Origin: Micropterus salmoides
Lineage: Eukaryota; Chordata; Actinopteri; Centrarchiformes; Centrarchidae
Length of the DNA: 64,000 nt
Direction of reading: 5' to 3'
NCBI RefSeq assembly: GCF_014851395.1
Contig: NW_024041150.1
Location: 53,835,897 to 53,899,896 of the forward strand
Shown here: piece after piece, positions 11,447 through 23,141 of the stretch
How positions within the stretch are numbered: position 1 is the stretch's first letter
Layout: every line of letters starts with the position of its first letter
Position numbers and translations under genes: made by a program
Notes under the pieces: model-generated
Told to the model about the DNA's origin: nothing
The model's database searches: none
Seen by the model: the letters and a program-made list of their open reading frames with translations, nothing else

Positions 11447-12664
11447 GACTGCCTTTGGACTGGCTCTTTTTCACAATAATATCAACAGGTTGCATTTTAT
11501 ACAAGGTATCAATAAAGTATTCTAATGGCATCAGTATCACTTTGAGGGTACTGGTTTTGGTATCGTAAAAATTTTAAACGATACCCAACCCTAGTGGCCA
11601 GCCAGGGTAAAGTTGTTTCTGTACAGTTTCTTTTGTTATGGACCTGTAGGCAGTAGTGGGTTCAGGGCACTGCCACTTTTGGGAATATGCACTGTGTTCT
11701 CATGAGCTCTGGGGCCCCCTGGTGGAGATGTAAGTTGTTATCTGCTGGCTCTAGTTTTAGTCTTGTGCTTCTTAAAGAATTTAACCGTGCTTTAAAATGT
11801 CACGGTTAATTAAACATAAAGGCTCTGCTACACAGAGTGTTTCTATTGCACGGAACAAAACTGTGGGAACTTAATCGAAAACAAAGTTACAGGAGCGGTG
11901 CATCAGCTTAATGTGTCTGCTTATCAGAGGCTACTGTACACTGGCTAAACTCTGGCAGAAAGACCAGACTGTGAAGCTTTATTTCCAACAAAGACACGGC
12001 TGGAGAGGCAACGTGGGATCATTTTGGGTACACCAAGTCTGACCAGGGCTTTGCTGAAGATGACGGATCACCAGTTTAAAAAACTTGCAGTTAAAAGGTT
12101 CCTGCTAAAGAAGCGAATACCTGCAGTAAACCTGCTGCAGAACTTGCGGGATCACCACCCAGCGTTGCACGCCCAAGTAAAGGTAAATTAAATATTAAAA
12201 ATAAAGTGTCAAAAAATACCTTTTTCCCCCTGTACTGCACGTTGCTGCAGCTCCTCTTTTCACTCTGTGTGTGAATGCTTTGTTTTAGCTATGGAGTGAT
12301 ACATCTTGTCTCTAAATTAACTTTGCTGGGAGTTGCACAGTTGCTAGTTAAGCCAATCAGAAGCAGAGAAGGGCAGGTTGTGAGAAGCCCTTAAACAGCT
12401 TTGGTTCAGCTGTACATGTTGCCGACTAGCTGGCAACATGGACTGGAGCAAGAGTTTCAGAGTTAATCTGTATCCATAAAGTTTTAACTGAGCTCTGTCT
12501 CTACATCACAGGAACAACTTTGTGTCCACTGACTGCCTGGAGGGTAGCTAGTGTTTGGAAGGGAGAGGAGAGCTGTGTGCTGCAGCTCGCTGTTTTTCCA
12601 CCAGGGGCATGTTGGACTAGCCGCTTGGCGAGCGTTATATGAGGCACATTTTGCTGTGACGTCA
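11447..12664. other. Intergenic DNA with a transposon-end fragment
   Basis: The stretch 11480-11595, ending GATACCCAACCCTAG, resembles the end of common fish DNA-transposon derivatives and is related to 32490-32640 and 48300-48460. The rest, up to the gap, shows no gene I recognise. Confidence 0.4.
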
Positions 12665-13164
12665 NNNNNNNNNNNNNNNNNNNNNNNNNNNNNNNNNNNN
12701 NNNNNNNNNNNNNNNNNNNNNNNNNNNNNNNNNNNNNNNNNNNNNNNNNNNNNNNNNNNNNNNNNNNNNNNNNNNNNNNNNNNNNNNNNNNNNNNNNNNN
12801 NNNNNNNNNNNNNNNNNNNNNNNNNNNNNNNNNNNNNNNNNNNNNNNNNNNNNNNNNNNNNNNNNNNNNNNNNNNNNNNNNNNNNNNNNNNNNNNNNNNN
12901 NNNNNNNNNNNNNNNNNNNNNNNNNNNNNNNNNNNNNNNNNNNNNNNNNNNNNNNNNNNNNNNNNNNNNNNNNNNNNNNNNNNNNNNNNNNNNNNNNNNN
13001 NNNNNNNNNNNNNNNNNNNNNNNNNNNNNNNNNNNNNNNNNNNNNNNNNNNNNNNNNNNNNNNNNNNNNNNNNNNNNNNNNNNNNNNNNNNNNNNNNNNN
13101 NNNNNNNNNNNNNNNNNNNNNNNNNNNNNNNNNNNNNNNNNNNNNNNNNNNNNNNNNNNNNNNN
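12665..13164. other. Assembly gap (500 N)
   Basis: Exactly 500 unknown bases, a placeholder size rather than a measured distance. Open frames running through it are meaningless. Confidence 0.99.
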
Positions 13165-15086
13165 AAGCTCCCTCAGCTGAGTGTTCACAGCTTCCAGAGC
13201 CTGGCAACGCGACCAGACACAGTTATTTAAAACAATATATCATTGCAGCGTACGCGAGTGTTGGGTTGTTGTTTTATGCTTACTACTCATTACCGCCTCC
13301 AGAGACAAAGCTAACACTGACACCAAGGAATCACTCTGCAGTGGGGTTAATTCTGCGTGGATGTGCTTGTTTCTTCACCGTCTCTCACCTTGACAAAGGA
13401 GAAGGCAGGTCCGGGGCTGAAAGGCTGCTGCTCCTCCATGTTGAAGAGGAGTCGTGACGACACGGCGATAGTGATAGCATTCTCTGGCCTGGGCTGGAGG
13501 ATGAGAGTTTAAAAATGTTTACATCCAGCTTGGGCTTTTTCTTTCACAAGCACAGTTGCTTTATGTGAATGCGAGGCGCTGATATTACTTTTTAAGTCAC
13601 AGCTGCTTGTTGAAATAAATGATTTAAATAAGGCTTCACTGACAGACAACAGTGGGAACATAAGAGTGAGTTAGCTCATGTGACAGCGTGATATGAAGTA
13701 CATTCCACTTGTCATTAATTTTGAAATGGTTACGGGCTGAGCTTGAAATCCATATTACTGTAATTTTTGCAATATTGAAGTACAACATAAATCCACAAGA
13801 TATTTCAACCTGGAACCTGGAGAAAATATGTACAGGATGAAAAATGACTTCCACTGGTTAAAGGTACAGAAGCCCTTAGACGCCACACATTCATAAATGT
13901 TTTTAGTCCATTTTCCTGAGATAATGAGTTAATTTAATTAGTTTTAGAGATATGTATGTCATTATCTTGAAATAAATGTTTTTCCAAGATAACGGGAGAA
14001 TTTCCTTGAGATCAGCTGATTTAGTTTTTATCATTTCGCCTCACTAAACAGTTAAAGCCTCACAATACCTGTGCAATACCTACAAGACTTCCCAGAGGTC
14101 ACAATGAATGACACATCTTAGGGGGCTTCAATTCATTGTGCATCGTGCAGCTGGAGAGCCTAGGCACAAACTAAGCCTAACTGTCACACACCTAATATCT
14201 CAAAGTAATGTAGCTTTACATAACTCAGGGACCTCGCCCTAAAGGCCAGCTACCTGTCTTCGCCACCAGCAGCCCTAACCGGCATGTGAATGGTGTTGTG
14301 ACGAGTTCTGCATGCACCTCGCGGGACGTAACACTCATTTATGCTGACAAAAAGGTGGAAGCAAATCTTATCTTATATAAATAAATCTGTTCTGCCGCAT
14401 AATGCATCCACCTCTTAAGGTCCTTTTCAGATACTTTGCACTCTGATGAAATGCGGCTTTCACAATATATTTTTGCTGAATCTCAAGGATGCTACTTCTG
14501 CCAAGTGTCATAAAATACTCAACGTTCATAAAATATATCCTTCTAATCATTTATCGCCATTGATGTATCCCACAAAGAACAGTGTATCATTTTTAAATAG
14601 CACTTGGAGCTGCATGCAGAACATCAGCAGCCACCTCCAGCAATGCCTCCAAGCGCCGCTTCCCAGAACTGCGTAACCACCTCAACTCGTTCCCTTCAAT
14701 CAAAACGTTTTGTGACACAAAAAAAGGCCTGTTTGTTTTTCATTACAAATTAGATTTTTGATGTCAGTGCGATACATTGTGGTAAGACATGAACTCCCCT
14801 GGAAACATGATTTGTGATATTTTGGAGGGTCTGCAATACAATGTGGGGACAGTATGCTTTTTATCCTTCATTTCTTTTTATCTGTATCATCATGAATAGT
14901 CAGGAGAGGGAACGATCACCGACCGTCTCATAGACCGACTATGTGTGTAGAAATGTTGATTTCCAAATTATTTTAATTATTTCATATTTTTAAGTATGGG
15001 TCTTGTTTGTTTGTACTGTACATCACTTTTTAACTTGGTTATGTGTAAGTGCTGTACAAATAAAGTTATTATTATTATTGCTCACA
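13165..15086. other. Non-coding flank of the first palindrome
   Basis: No gene recognised. Near 15000-15080 a tail of the form GTGCTGTACAAATAAAGTTATT followed by (ATT)n looks like the 3' end of a LINE or SINE on the + strand. The mirror of this stretch would lie beyond 28164, where the block ends. Confidence 0.4.
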
Positions 15087-15827
15087 CTTTGGCATCCGAC
15101 TCAAGACGTTTACTTTTCTTTTGAGGACACATCATTTGAGGTCGGTAACGTTTGAACGGCTTTGAGTGAATTGATTGTCCATTGTCACTCGTTTGTGAGA
15201 ACACAAATAGGCTGGCCGCACCTACATTTGAAGTGAACACGCACTAAAGCCTTTATGGTAAATGCGCTGAAGCGGACCAAAGCAAGCTGACAGGCAGGGT
15301 GAGCAACTCTATTCTGATATTTTCTCACTTTACAAACACAAGTATCGCAGTACGAGTCTCACCTGAAGAGAGGCTATGAAGTCTTAATTGTACCGATACA
15401 AGCACCACATATGATATAATTAATCACATGTTGGAATGGAAATAAAATGTATTGCATTATATTCACAGATAGTATAACAAATATTACATGTCCATTAGAA
15501 GTAAAAAAAAATTAAATAAAATAAACAATAACTTTAAAATGTTCTTTATTCTTTGATTCAAGGTGGCAGGCTGTAAAGGCAAAATCATATTAAAGTTTAA
15601 ATTGTACTTAATTTTTCATTGGTAATATGTGCAATAAACGTTCTCTCTGCTTTCAAAAACTCTGGACTCAGGAACTGTAGCTGTAAATGGATGCTGCATA
15701 AGGAAGTCAGGGATACTCACTCTCTCTTTGGCAGGAGTTCCCATTTTAAGTTCAGTCCTGGTGCACTGATGAGATCAATCTGACTGCAGCTCTGCTTAAT
15801 ATTAAGGAATAGTATTGTCAAGAAAAA

Positions 15828-17163
15828 CATACACTCACAAATTATTTCACTTGCATCTATAAAGAGGGCTTTAACTATTGATGAAATACAAAAACATGTT
15901 ATTCATGCAGAGCTGTCCTGAGCAGATACATCTGATAATTAATAAATCTTTGATTATTTTGAAGGAACATTATTGCAAAGAAAAATGTATACTTACAAAT
16001 TTTCACGTCAGCTTTGGGAGTGTCTTCCTTCTGTGTCTGAGATGCGACTCAACTGAGCTCAAAAGACAAGTGCAAGTGATAACCTGTTTGCATCTGTGGG
16101 CGAGGCTCCACCACATCATGTGTGAATATTTTTTGAAAAACTGAAACTTACGAACAACATTAATGTAAATAGAAACAGAAACATTAGATTACTCCTTCTA
16201 GTTAACATGATTTATGACTATTTAACTTTTGGATACATATTGAAGTAAATAGGGAGAAAAAAATAATGCGTTTGATTATAGCGACGCCGTTGTAACCATG
16301 GTTGTAACCATGGTTGTAATGTTTACAGGCAGGGGGTGCCGCACGAGAAGGTTTTCGACTCCATCTTCTGTTGTCTGCCTTGCTATCTTGTTTCTTGGAC
16401 TCTACTACCAGCCACTCTGTCAGTAAGTGTGCTCGCCTTTTGTTTGTTTTCCCTCAATAAACCCCCGTTGAACTGTACCTCCTCTGCCTTGCGTCCTGCG
16501 TTTGGGCCCTCCAACCTGCCTTACCACCACTTACCGTAACACAGCCATTGTCCAGAGAAAATGCAAAAGGATGGAATCTGATGGTGGTCAGAATGATTCT
16601 TCCTCTTCACAGCAGGAGAAAGAAACCAAACACTTTGTTAACATCTTCATCATCAAAGGAAGTGACCAGTGAGTCTTTTAACAATTTTTTTTTTTTACAA
16701 TAATAAAGTATTCCTCATCCATAATAACCTTTTGTCTTCATCACTTTTACCACTCCTTACACATGAAACATACTATTTCTTTCTCCCTATTTACTTCAGC
16801 AAGTATCCAAAAGTTCATCATGTTGACTTGAAGGAGTAATCTAATGTTGCTGTTTCTATTTACATTAATGTTTTCAGAAGTTACTCACACATTATGTGGT
16901 GCAGCCTAGCCCACAAAAGCAAACAGGTTTTCACTTGCAAACATTGTCCATTGAGCTCAGATGACTCCCATTTTAGAAACAGAAGGCAGACACTCCAAAA
17001 GTTGACATGGAAATTTCTGAGCATACATTTTCTTTGCAATACTCTTACTTCAAAATAATCAGAAGATTTATTGTCATCAAATATATCTGTTCAGGACAGC
17101 TCTGCGTGAATAACTTGTTCTCTTTATAGATGCAAGTGAAATCATTTGTGGGTGTACATTTTT
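15828..17163. mobile_element. Foldback element with roughly 400-bp inverted ends
   Basis: The segment 15828-16262 is, in reverse complement, similar to 16779-17163, for example TTCACTTGCATCTATAAAG on the left against CTTTATAGATGCAAGTGAAA on the right. The two ends are clearly diverged, far more than the two palindrome arms, so this element is older than the palindrome. The 516-base centre encodes nothing recognisable. A partial third copy of the outer flank lies at about 18735-18800. The mirror copy is at about 26080-27420. Long-TIR non-autonomous DNA transposons have this shape. Confidence 0.6.
16289..16320 (+). repeat. 12-bp repeat ACCATGGTTGTA, two copies
   Basis: Two tandem units; each contains an NcoI-like CCATGG and, with its neighbour, a GTAACCATGGTT dyad. 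The mirror position on the right arm has four. Confidence 0.85.
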
Positions 17164-17689
17164 CACAAAGCCATGCGTTGAATACACAGCTGGCCTTTCA
17201 CAGTGCAGTGTAGGACTCGTTCTGAGGTCCGACACTTTCGTGGCTGCGCTCCATTGACTCTAATGCAAAAAGTCATTTTCTAGCTATTTTTGGCTGTATT
17301 TTTCCAAGACCTGGTCAAAAGCTGTTCCCGGGGCACTTAACTAATAGTTACAGTTGTTACCCAGCGAGGTTGACAGGAGAAGTGCGATTTATTCTCTTTC
17401 CAAAACATAAAATAAATACAGAAAAATGTCGGCTGTGGATTGTTCCTAATGTGATGTTAATTAGCTAATGCTAGCTAACTTACCACTGAATCTAACTTAA
17501 TAAAGCCCTACTGTTCTGCTTTTTAATGATTGTAATAATGAGAAGAGGCCTACCCGGCTTCAGTTCAGCTTTTAACAATCTGCAGCCTCACATGCTCATC
17601 CAGAAACTGAAACGCATTACTGTCAACTCTTTTATTCTCAACTGATATTTCACTTTTTTAACAAACCGTACTCAACAGGTGAGTGAATA

Positions 17690-18383
17690 ATGCTCTCACG
17701 GAGCCAGGCCAATCAGCACGGGTGCCCCTCAGGGCTGTGTCAGCTCTCCAGTCCTCTTTACACTGTATACTAAAGACCGCACTAGACTCCACGCTGACAA
17801 TTATATTATCAAATTCTCAGATGATACAGCAATCCTCGGCCTTATGCGCAAAGATAGAAGCCCAGCAGCACATCATACGTAAATTGAGGAATTTGTCCAG
17901 CGGTGTGACGACAACTATCTTGTTCTAAATGTGACCAAGACTGAGGAGATGGTGTTTGACCCCAAGGCCACAGGTGACACCAGGCCTGTAGTGATCAACA
18001 ACTTGCACATTACTCAGGTTAAAGTACCTTGGTGTACATATCGATAATGCACTTAGCTGGAAGGACCACGTGAATACTCTCTGCTCCAGACTTCAACAGA
18101 GGATGTGTATAGAGTCGAGCAGAGATGTTATGTTGATGTTGTATTATCATCAATACTAGAGTAGTATTCTAAGATACGGTATGTTCAATCAAAACTGGCA
18201 TTGGAAGAAGGAGTCAATGCGCTACTTTATACGTCTAGTGTATATGACAGCATGAGTTGTGCCGCATGAGAATATGTGTTGAGAGATGCTTTATGTCTGT
18301 ATTTTGTGTTGTCTTGTAAAGAACGGACACAGTCCAAAACAAATTTCCCTTCGGGGACAATAAAGTCTATCTTAATCTAATCT
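17690..18383 (+). mobile_element. Rex1-like LINE, 5'-truncated and decayed (left arm)
   Basis: Fragments read GAPQGCVSSPVLFTLYT (motif B region), then IIKFSDDTAILGL (catalytic DD of motif C), then LVLNVTKTEEMVFDPK. This is the order and wording of fish Rex1/Babar reverse transcriptases. The 3' end is GGGGACAATAAAGTCTATCTTAATC, trimmed here to its key words ACAATAAAG and TCTAATC, typical of Rex1 tails. Several stops and frame changes make it inactive. Confidence 0.75.
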
Positions 18384-18799
18384 TTACGGGAACAGTGTTG
18401 ATCGTTCATATCGTTGTCTTGTCTCAATCGTCGGGGGATGCGGTGATTCACTTGTGCTGTGTGATCGGTAGGCTTTAACGTTAGCTTCTATCTTTCATTT
18501 TTTTCATGTCCGTTTGAGTCAGTCTGAGTCAGTTTGACAGCCTGAATACAACCTTCAAATGTATAATGAAACTTCAAAACTGTCTGCTTCTCTCTGAGAT
18601 CGCTTTTTCCAACGAATTTGACAATATTTCTCTGCGGAGTGCAGTGATAGACAGTGGCAGCGCCGACAGTTTCTTAGCAAGAGTAACTAAGGGAGGCTTA
18701 GCGAATGGTCAATTCCTTCATATTAAGCACGTCTGCAGCTGCAGTCAGATTGATCTCATCTCCTGAGTGCACCAGGACTGAACTTAAATTGTGAATGTC

Positions 18800-19887
18800 T
18801 AAGAGTGAGTAAGGCAGTAGTAGAATGATCAGTAAAGTGTAAAGGGATAGCCCAACAGGTAGTAAATGGAAATGGAGAAAATGTTTCCTTGCTGCTTCAA
18901 ACTTTTACTTGCCCAAGGGTGCTCGTCCTGTTTTTAAGGGTGCAGCAGGAGTACAATTACTCTGTTATGTGATTTTGATCACAACATACAAGGTTGGTTT
19001 CAGTGATTATCAGAGACACACACCCAGTTGTTTGTGATTGCTCAGCCAGCCTTCATTTACAGGAAATGTTTTGGGACTCGTTTTCTGTCATGTAGGTATG
19101 AAGTTGAAATTTCACCAGGATTGTCTACCATTTTATTTTACACACAAGATGTTATGCCACAAACTAATCTGAAACATGTATGACATATATATAAATATAT
19201 ATATTCTCTAGCATTAAATGTCTTCTCTGTTTCTCTGGGTCAGACTCTCTAACAGCCCTCTGGTGTATGAGCTCTGCCCTTCAGCTGATTCACTCTGTTA
19301 TTCTTACTTTTAATAAATATCACAGACACCTGTTTGTTGTAACTTTTGTTGCTTCTAAATTTCTTCAGATTTTGGCGGTTCTGCTGTCATTATTGGAGAG
19401 ATTAAGCAATTTGTCTATGATGCATTTTTCTGAAGTTATTTTGGGCCATAGGTCACTCTGTGTTGCATGCTGGGACCTAGTTCCATCTGTTTAAACCATA
19501 TTAAAATGTTTTGGGATACGTATTTGGTATATATTATACATTTGATATACATATAGGTGAAGATGTACTTAAGTTTAGACGTTCTGCAGGATGTGTCTTT
19601 GTATTTACTTCTGTTTTGGACTAAATCAGGTCTGTCGGTCATTGTCGTCATTTGGTATACAAAGAGTGTTGTGGAAACTTGTGTTCAGTTTGTAGTTTTT
19701 TGTCTCATTTTTTTGTAAGATTTCGGCCCAAGATGGACGTCCATTTTGGTCCAAATTTATCCAAATCTGAAACTACACTAACATTTCATATAACCATTCA
19801 CAGGTTAACAACACATCCCAAAGTTAGGCAGTATTGTGCTTAATAAAAAAAATTGCTCTTGTCTAATAGACAATGCAACTGTTGTTA
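18800..19887. other. Non-coding stretch inside left arm
   Basis: AT-rich; no recognisable coding sequence or element. Mirrored at about 23362-24420. Short open frames here occur identically in both arms and have no known features. Confidence 0.4.
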
Positions 19888-20103
19888 GGGCCCGAGCACA
19901 ACCGTGCGAGGTCCCTATTGAATTTGCTAAGATTATATTTTTAGGGCCCGAGCACAACCGTGTGAGGTCCCTATTGAATTTGCTAAGATTATATATATAT
20001 TTTTAGGGCCTGAGCACGACCGTGCGAGGTCCCTATTGAATTTGCTCAGATTTTTATTAGGGCCCGAGCACGACCGTGCGAGGTCCCTATTGAATTTGCT
20101 AAG

Positions 20104-20161
<58 letters not shown>

Positions 20162-20345
20162 GGGCCCGAGCACGACCGTGCGAGGTCCCTATTGAATTTG
20201 CTCGGATTATTAGGGCCCGAGCACGACCGTGCGAGGTCCCTATTGAATCGAGCACGACCGTGCGAGGTCCCTATTGAATTTGCTCGGATTATATTTTTAG
20301 GGCCCGAGCACGACCGTGCGAGGTCCCTATTGAATTTGCTCGGAT
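19888..20345 (+). repeat. GGGCCCGAGCAC repeat array with (TA)n, left arm
   Basis: About eight units of roughly 50 bp, one partial, each starting AGGGCCCGAGCACGACCGTG and continuing through CCCTATTGAATTTGC to an AT-rich spacer. Within a unit GCACG-AC-CGTGC forms a 5-bp hairpin nested in GGG...CCC pairing. A 53-base TA run (20106-20158) interrupts the array. This is a widespread kind of teleost repeat; its Arg-rich open frame is not evidence of a gene. Confidence 0.85.
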
Positions 20346-20357
20346 TATATATATATC

Positions 20358-22028
20358 CAACGAAGGTTAAAATGAAGGGCAACTGGACTTGGTTGAAGCT
20401 ACTGGAAGACGTTTCGTCCCTTATCCAAAGGACTTCTTCAGTTCTGACTGACTGGCAGGGAAACTCAGCTATTTAACCTCAGTGGGGTCGTTATCTCGGG
20501 TCATCGATACCGCTGGTTCGTTAGTGTTCCTTGTTGCTGTGACGACAGTCGTTACAGTCGTTGAGACTACCTGTGGCCAAGACTGAATGACCATCGTTGG
20601 TATCTTCACCTGAGGCCAAGACTGAACGACCATCGTTGGTATCTTCACCTGAGGCCAATAGGTTACGTTTGTTGAGTTTCCTGGGAAGTGATGAAAGGAC
20701 AGCATTGTAAGTGGGGGATAAGTGGTGGCGTAGACCCCCTCCCCTGTTCAATGACGGCTTCTCCACCCTGGTGTAGATGCTTCCTTGACACCTCTTTCAA
20801 ACCATCCATCTTCTCTGTCTAAAATGTGCACCTGGTGGTCCTCAAACGAGTGTCCTTCAGATGTAAGTAGACAGCAGAGTCTTGACCTGAGGAGTTGGCC
20901 CTTCTGTGTTGAGCCATGCGTTTGTGTAGTGGTTGTTTAGTCTCCCCAATATACAGGTCTGTGCATTCCTCACTGCATTGGACCGCATACACTAGATTGC
21001 TTTTCTTGTGTTTGGGTGTGCGGTCTTTGGGGTGTACCAGTATATGTCTTAGTGTGTTCTTGGGTTTAAAAAACACAGGGATGTTATGTTTGTTAAAAAT
21101 CCTCCTGAGTTTCTCTGATACTCCAGACACGTATGGAATCACAATGTTGTTGCGTTTGACCTTCTTTTCCTCCTCCCCTGTAGTTTTGTTCTTCTTGGAT
21201 TTGTGGCTGTCTTCACAAAAGCCCATTTAGGGTATCCACAGGCTGTAAGTGCCCCTTCAGGTGGTTCTGTTCCTTCTCTCTGGCTTGGGCGCTTGTTGGT
21301 ATGTTTTCTGCTCTGTGGTGCAGTGTTCTCATGACCCCTAGCTTGTGCTCCAGTGGGTGGTGTGAATCGAAGAGTAGGTATTGGTCTGTGTGTGTGGGTT
21401 TTCTGTAAACACCAATCTGCAGGCTCCTGTCCTCTTCAATGTGTACAGCGCAGTCCAGGAAGGCCAAACTGTTGTTGTGAACATCTTCTCGTGTGAACCT
21501 GATGTTACTGTCCACAGAGTTGATGTGTTCTGTGAAGGCTTGCACTTCCTGGCTTTTGATTTTGACCCAGGTGTCGTCCACATATCTGTACCAGTGGCTC
21601 GGTGCTATTCCTCTGAAGGAGTTGAGGGCTTTATTCTCCACTTCTTCCATGTAGATGTTGGCCACAATCGGGGATACCGGTGAGCCCATGGCACAGCCAT
21701 GCTTCTGTCTGTAGAATCCACCGTTGTACTGGAAGTAGGTGGTGTTTAGACAGAGGTCGAGTAATTTGCAGATTTGGTCAGGGCTGAGGCTAGTTCTGTT
21801 GTCCAGGGTGTTGTCTTGTGTTAGCCGTTTCCTAACGGTTTCTACTGCCTCTATGGTGGGGATGCAGGTGAACAAAGAAGTCACGTCATAGGATACCATG
21901 GTTTCATCTGGATCCAGTTTTAGTCCTCGAACTTTGTTTACAAAGTCAATAGAGTTTTGGACGTGGTGAGGCGTGTTTCCCACCAATGGAGCTAAGATGG
22001 TGGAAATGTGTTTGGCAATGTTGTAGGT
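20358..22028 (-). mobile_element. Penelope-like element: RT and GIY-YIG endonuclease, 5'-truncated
   Basis: On the minus strand the RT starts abruptly at the palindrome core edge (22028). It shows VSYDVTSLFTCIP (motif A), QKHGCAMGSPVSPIVANIY (motif B) and RYVDDTWVKI (catalytic YVDD). It is followed by the linker and an endonuclease with SNLVYAVQC and DLYIGETKQPLHKR (the GIY...YIG pair and the conserved arginine). RT plus C-terminal GIY-YIG is diagnostic of endonuclease-bearing Penelope-like elements. Breaks: one G missing in the run near 21252, just before the canonical GYPKWAF; one A missing near 21203; a 7-base deletion near 20858. The 3' UTR has a 39-bp direct repeat (about 20578-20660). 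RT residues upstream of ATYNIAKH-like sequence are lost. Confidence 0.9.
20408..20441 (-). ncRNA. Hammerhead-ribozyme-like motif in Penelope 3' region (left arm)
   Basis: Minus strand: CTGAAGA, then a stem AGTCC/GGGAC around a loop, then GAAAC and GTC. This matches the hammerhead core CUGANGA - stem II - GAAA - stem III - UH. Helix III could only be ACGU without a loop, which would need two copies to pair. A 3-bp GAA/UUC helix I is possible at the cut site. Hammerheads are known in Penelope-like elements; activity here is inference. Confidence 0.4.
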
Positions 22029-22892
22029 GACAGCCACAAAATCCAAGAAGAACAAAACTACAGGGGAGGAGGAAAAGAAGGTCAAACGCAACAACATTGT
22101 GATTCCATATGTGTCTGGAGTATCAGAGAAACTCAGGAGGATTTTTAACAAACATAACATCCCTGTGTTTTTTAAACCCAAGAACACACTAAGACATATA
22201 CTGGTACACCCCAAAGACCGCACACCCAAACACAAGAAAAGCAATCTAGTGTATGCGGTCCAATGCAGTGAGGAATGCACAGACCTGTATATTGGGGAGA
22301 CTAAACAACCACTACACAAACGCATGGCTCAACACAGAAGGGCCAACTCCTCAGGTCAAGACTCTGCTGTCTACTTACATCTGAAGGACAGAGGACACTC
22401 GTTTGAGGACCACCAGGTGCACATTTTAGACAGAGAAGATGGATGGTTTGAAAGAGGTGTCAAGGAAGCATCTACACCAGGGTTGAGAAGCCGTCATTGA
22501 ACAGGGGAGGGGGTCTACGCCACCACTTATCCCCCACTTACAATGCTGTCCTTTCATCACTTCCCAGGAAACTCAACAAACGTAACCTATTGGCCTCAGG
22601 TGAAGATACCAACGATGGTCGTTCAGTCTTGGCCTCAGGTGAAGATACCAACGATGGTCATTCAGTCTTGGCCACAGGTAGTCTCAACGACTGTAACGAC
22701 TGTCGTCACAGCAACAAGGAACACTAACGAACCAGCGGTATCGATGACCCGAGATAACGACCCCACTGAGGTTAAATAGCTGAGTTTCCCTGCCAGTCAG
22801 TCAGAACTGAAGAAGTCCTTTGGATAAGGGACGAAACGTCTTCCAGTAGCTTCAACCAAGTCCAGTTGCCCTTCATTTTAACCTTCGTTGGA
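22029..22892 (+). mobile_element. Penelope-like element 3' end with intact GIY-YIG endonuclease segment
   Basis: Mirror copy holding only the endonuclease and the 3' UTR; the RT upstream is replaced by the palindrome core. The frame 22027-22500 is open to its TGA stop. It begins TATKSKKNKTTGEEEKK, has LVYAVQC, LYIGET and KRMAQHR, and ends EASTPGLRSRH. The conventional ATG start is missing because the element is cut, so this is a fragment without its own start. It shows what the left copy would encode without its deletions. The 3' UTR again carries a 39-bp direct repeat (about 22592-22675) and the hammerhead-like motif. Confidence 0.85.
22807..22840 (+). ncRNA. Hammerhead-ribozyme-like motif in Penelope 3' region (right arm)
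   Basis: Same motif as at 20408-20441, on the + strand, without visible changes. The two face away from each other around the palindrome centre. Confidence 0.4.
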
Positions 22893-22902
22893 TATATATA
22901 TA

Positions 22903-23087
22903 ATCCGAGCAAATTCAATAGGGACCTCGCACGGTCGTGCTCGGGCCCTAAAAAATATAATCCGAGCAAATTCAATAGGGACCTCGCACGGTCGTGCTCG
23001 ATTCAATAGGGACCTCGCACGGTCGTGCTCGGGCCCTAATAATCCGAGCAAATTCAATAGGGACCTCGCACGGTCGTGCTCGGGCCC

Positions 23088-23141
<54 letters not shown>

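Larger units (their letters stand above)
15087..21211 (+). repeat. Palindrome 1, left arm (about 6.1 kb)
   Basis: Reverse-complement match to 22029-28164. Paired landmarks keep an almost constant coordinate sum (43207-43251): block end 15087/28164, Rex1 remnant 17683/25524, PLE 3' motif 20441/22807, inner edge 21211/22029. By eye the arms are nearly identical, differing by small indels and repeat copy number. The arm contains a foldback element, a Rex1 fragment, the GGGCCCGAG array and the Penelope endonuclease end. Confidence 0.95.

Noticed and set aside
11002..11525. Leu-rich or Ala/Ser-rich repeat protein
   Set aside because: A 75-bp minisatellite keeps frames open by arithmetic; no start context, splice sites or homology.
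12484..13207. Long open frames through the N run at 12665-13164 (likewise at 28165-28664 and 44388-44887)
   Set aside because: They are open only because N codons are not stops; the real sequence there is unknown.
19888..20345. CRISPR-like array of repeats and spacers
   Set aside because: Spacers are AT-rich and related to each other, the host is a fish, and there are no cas genes.
20036..20476. Arg-rich frames in the GGGCCCGAG arrays
   Set aside because: They are translations of a tandem repeat and a TA run and occur on both strands in both arms.
21213..22325. A 370-codon minus-strand frame across the palindrome core
   Set aside because: Its first third (22325-22030) is the antisense of the right-arm endonuclease; only the part from 22028 down is reverse transcriptase.
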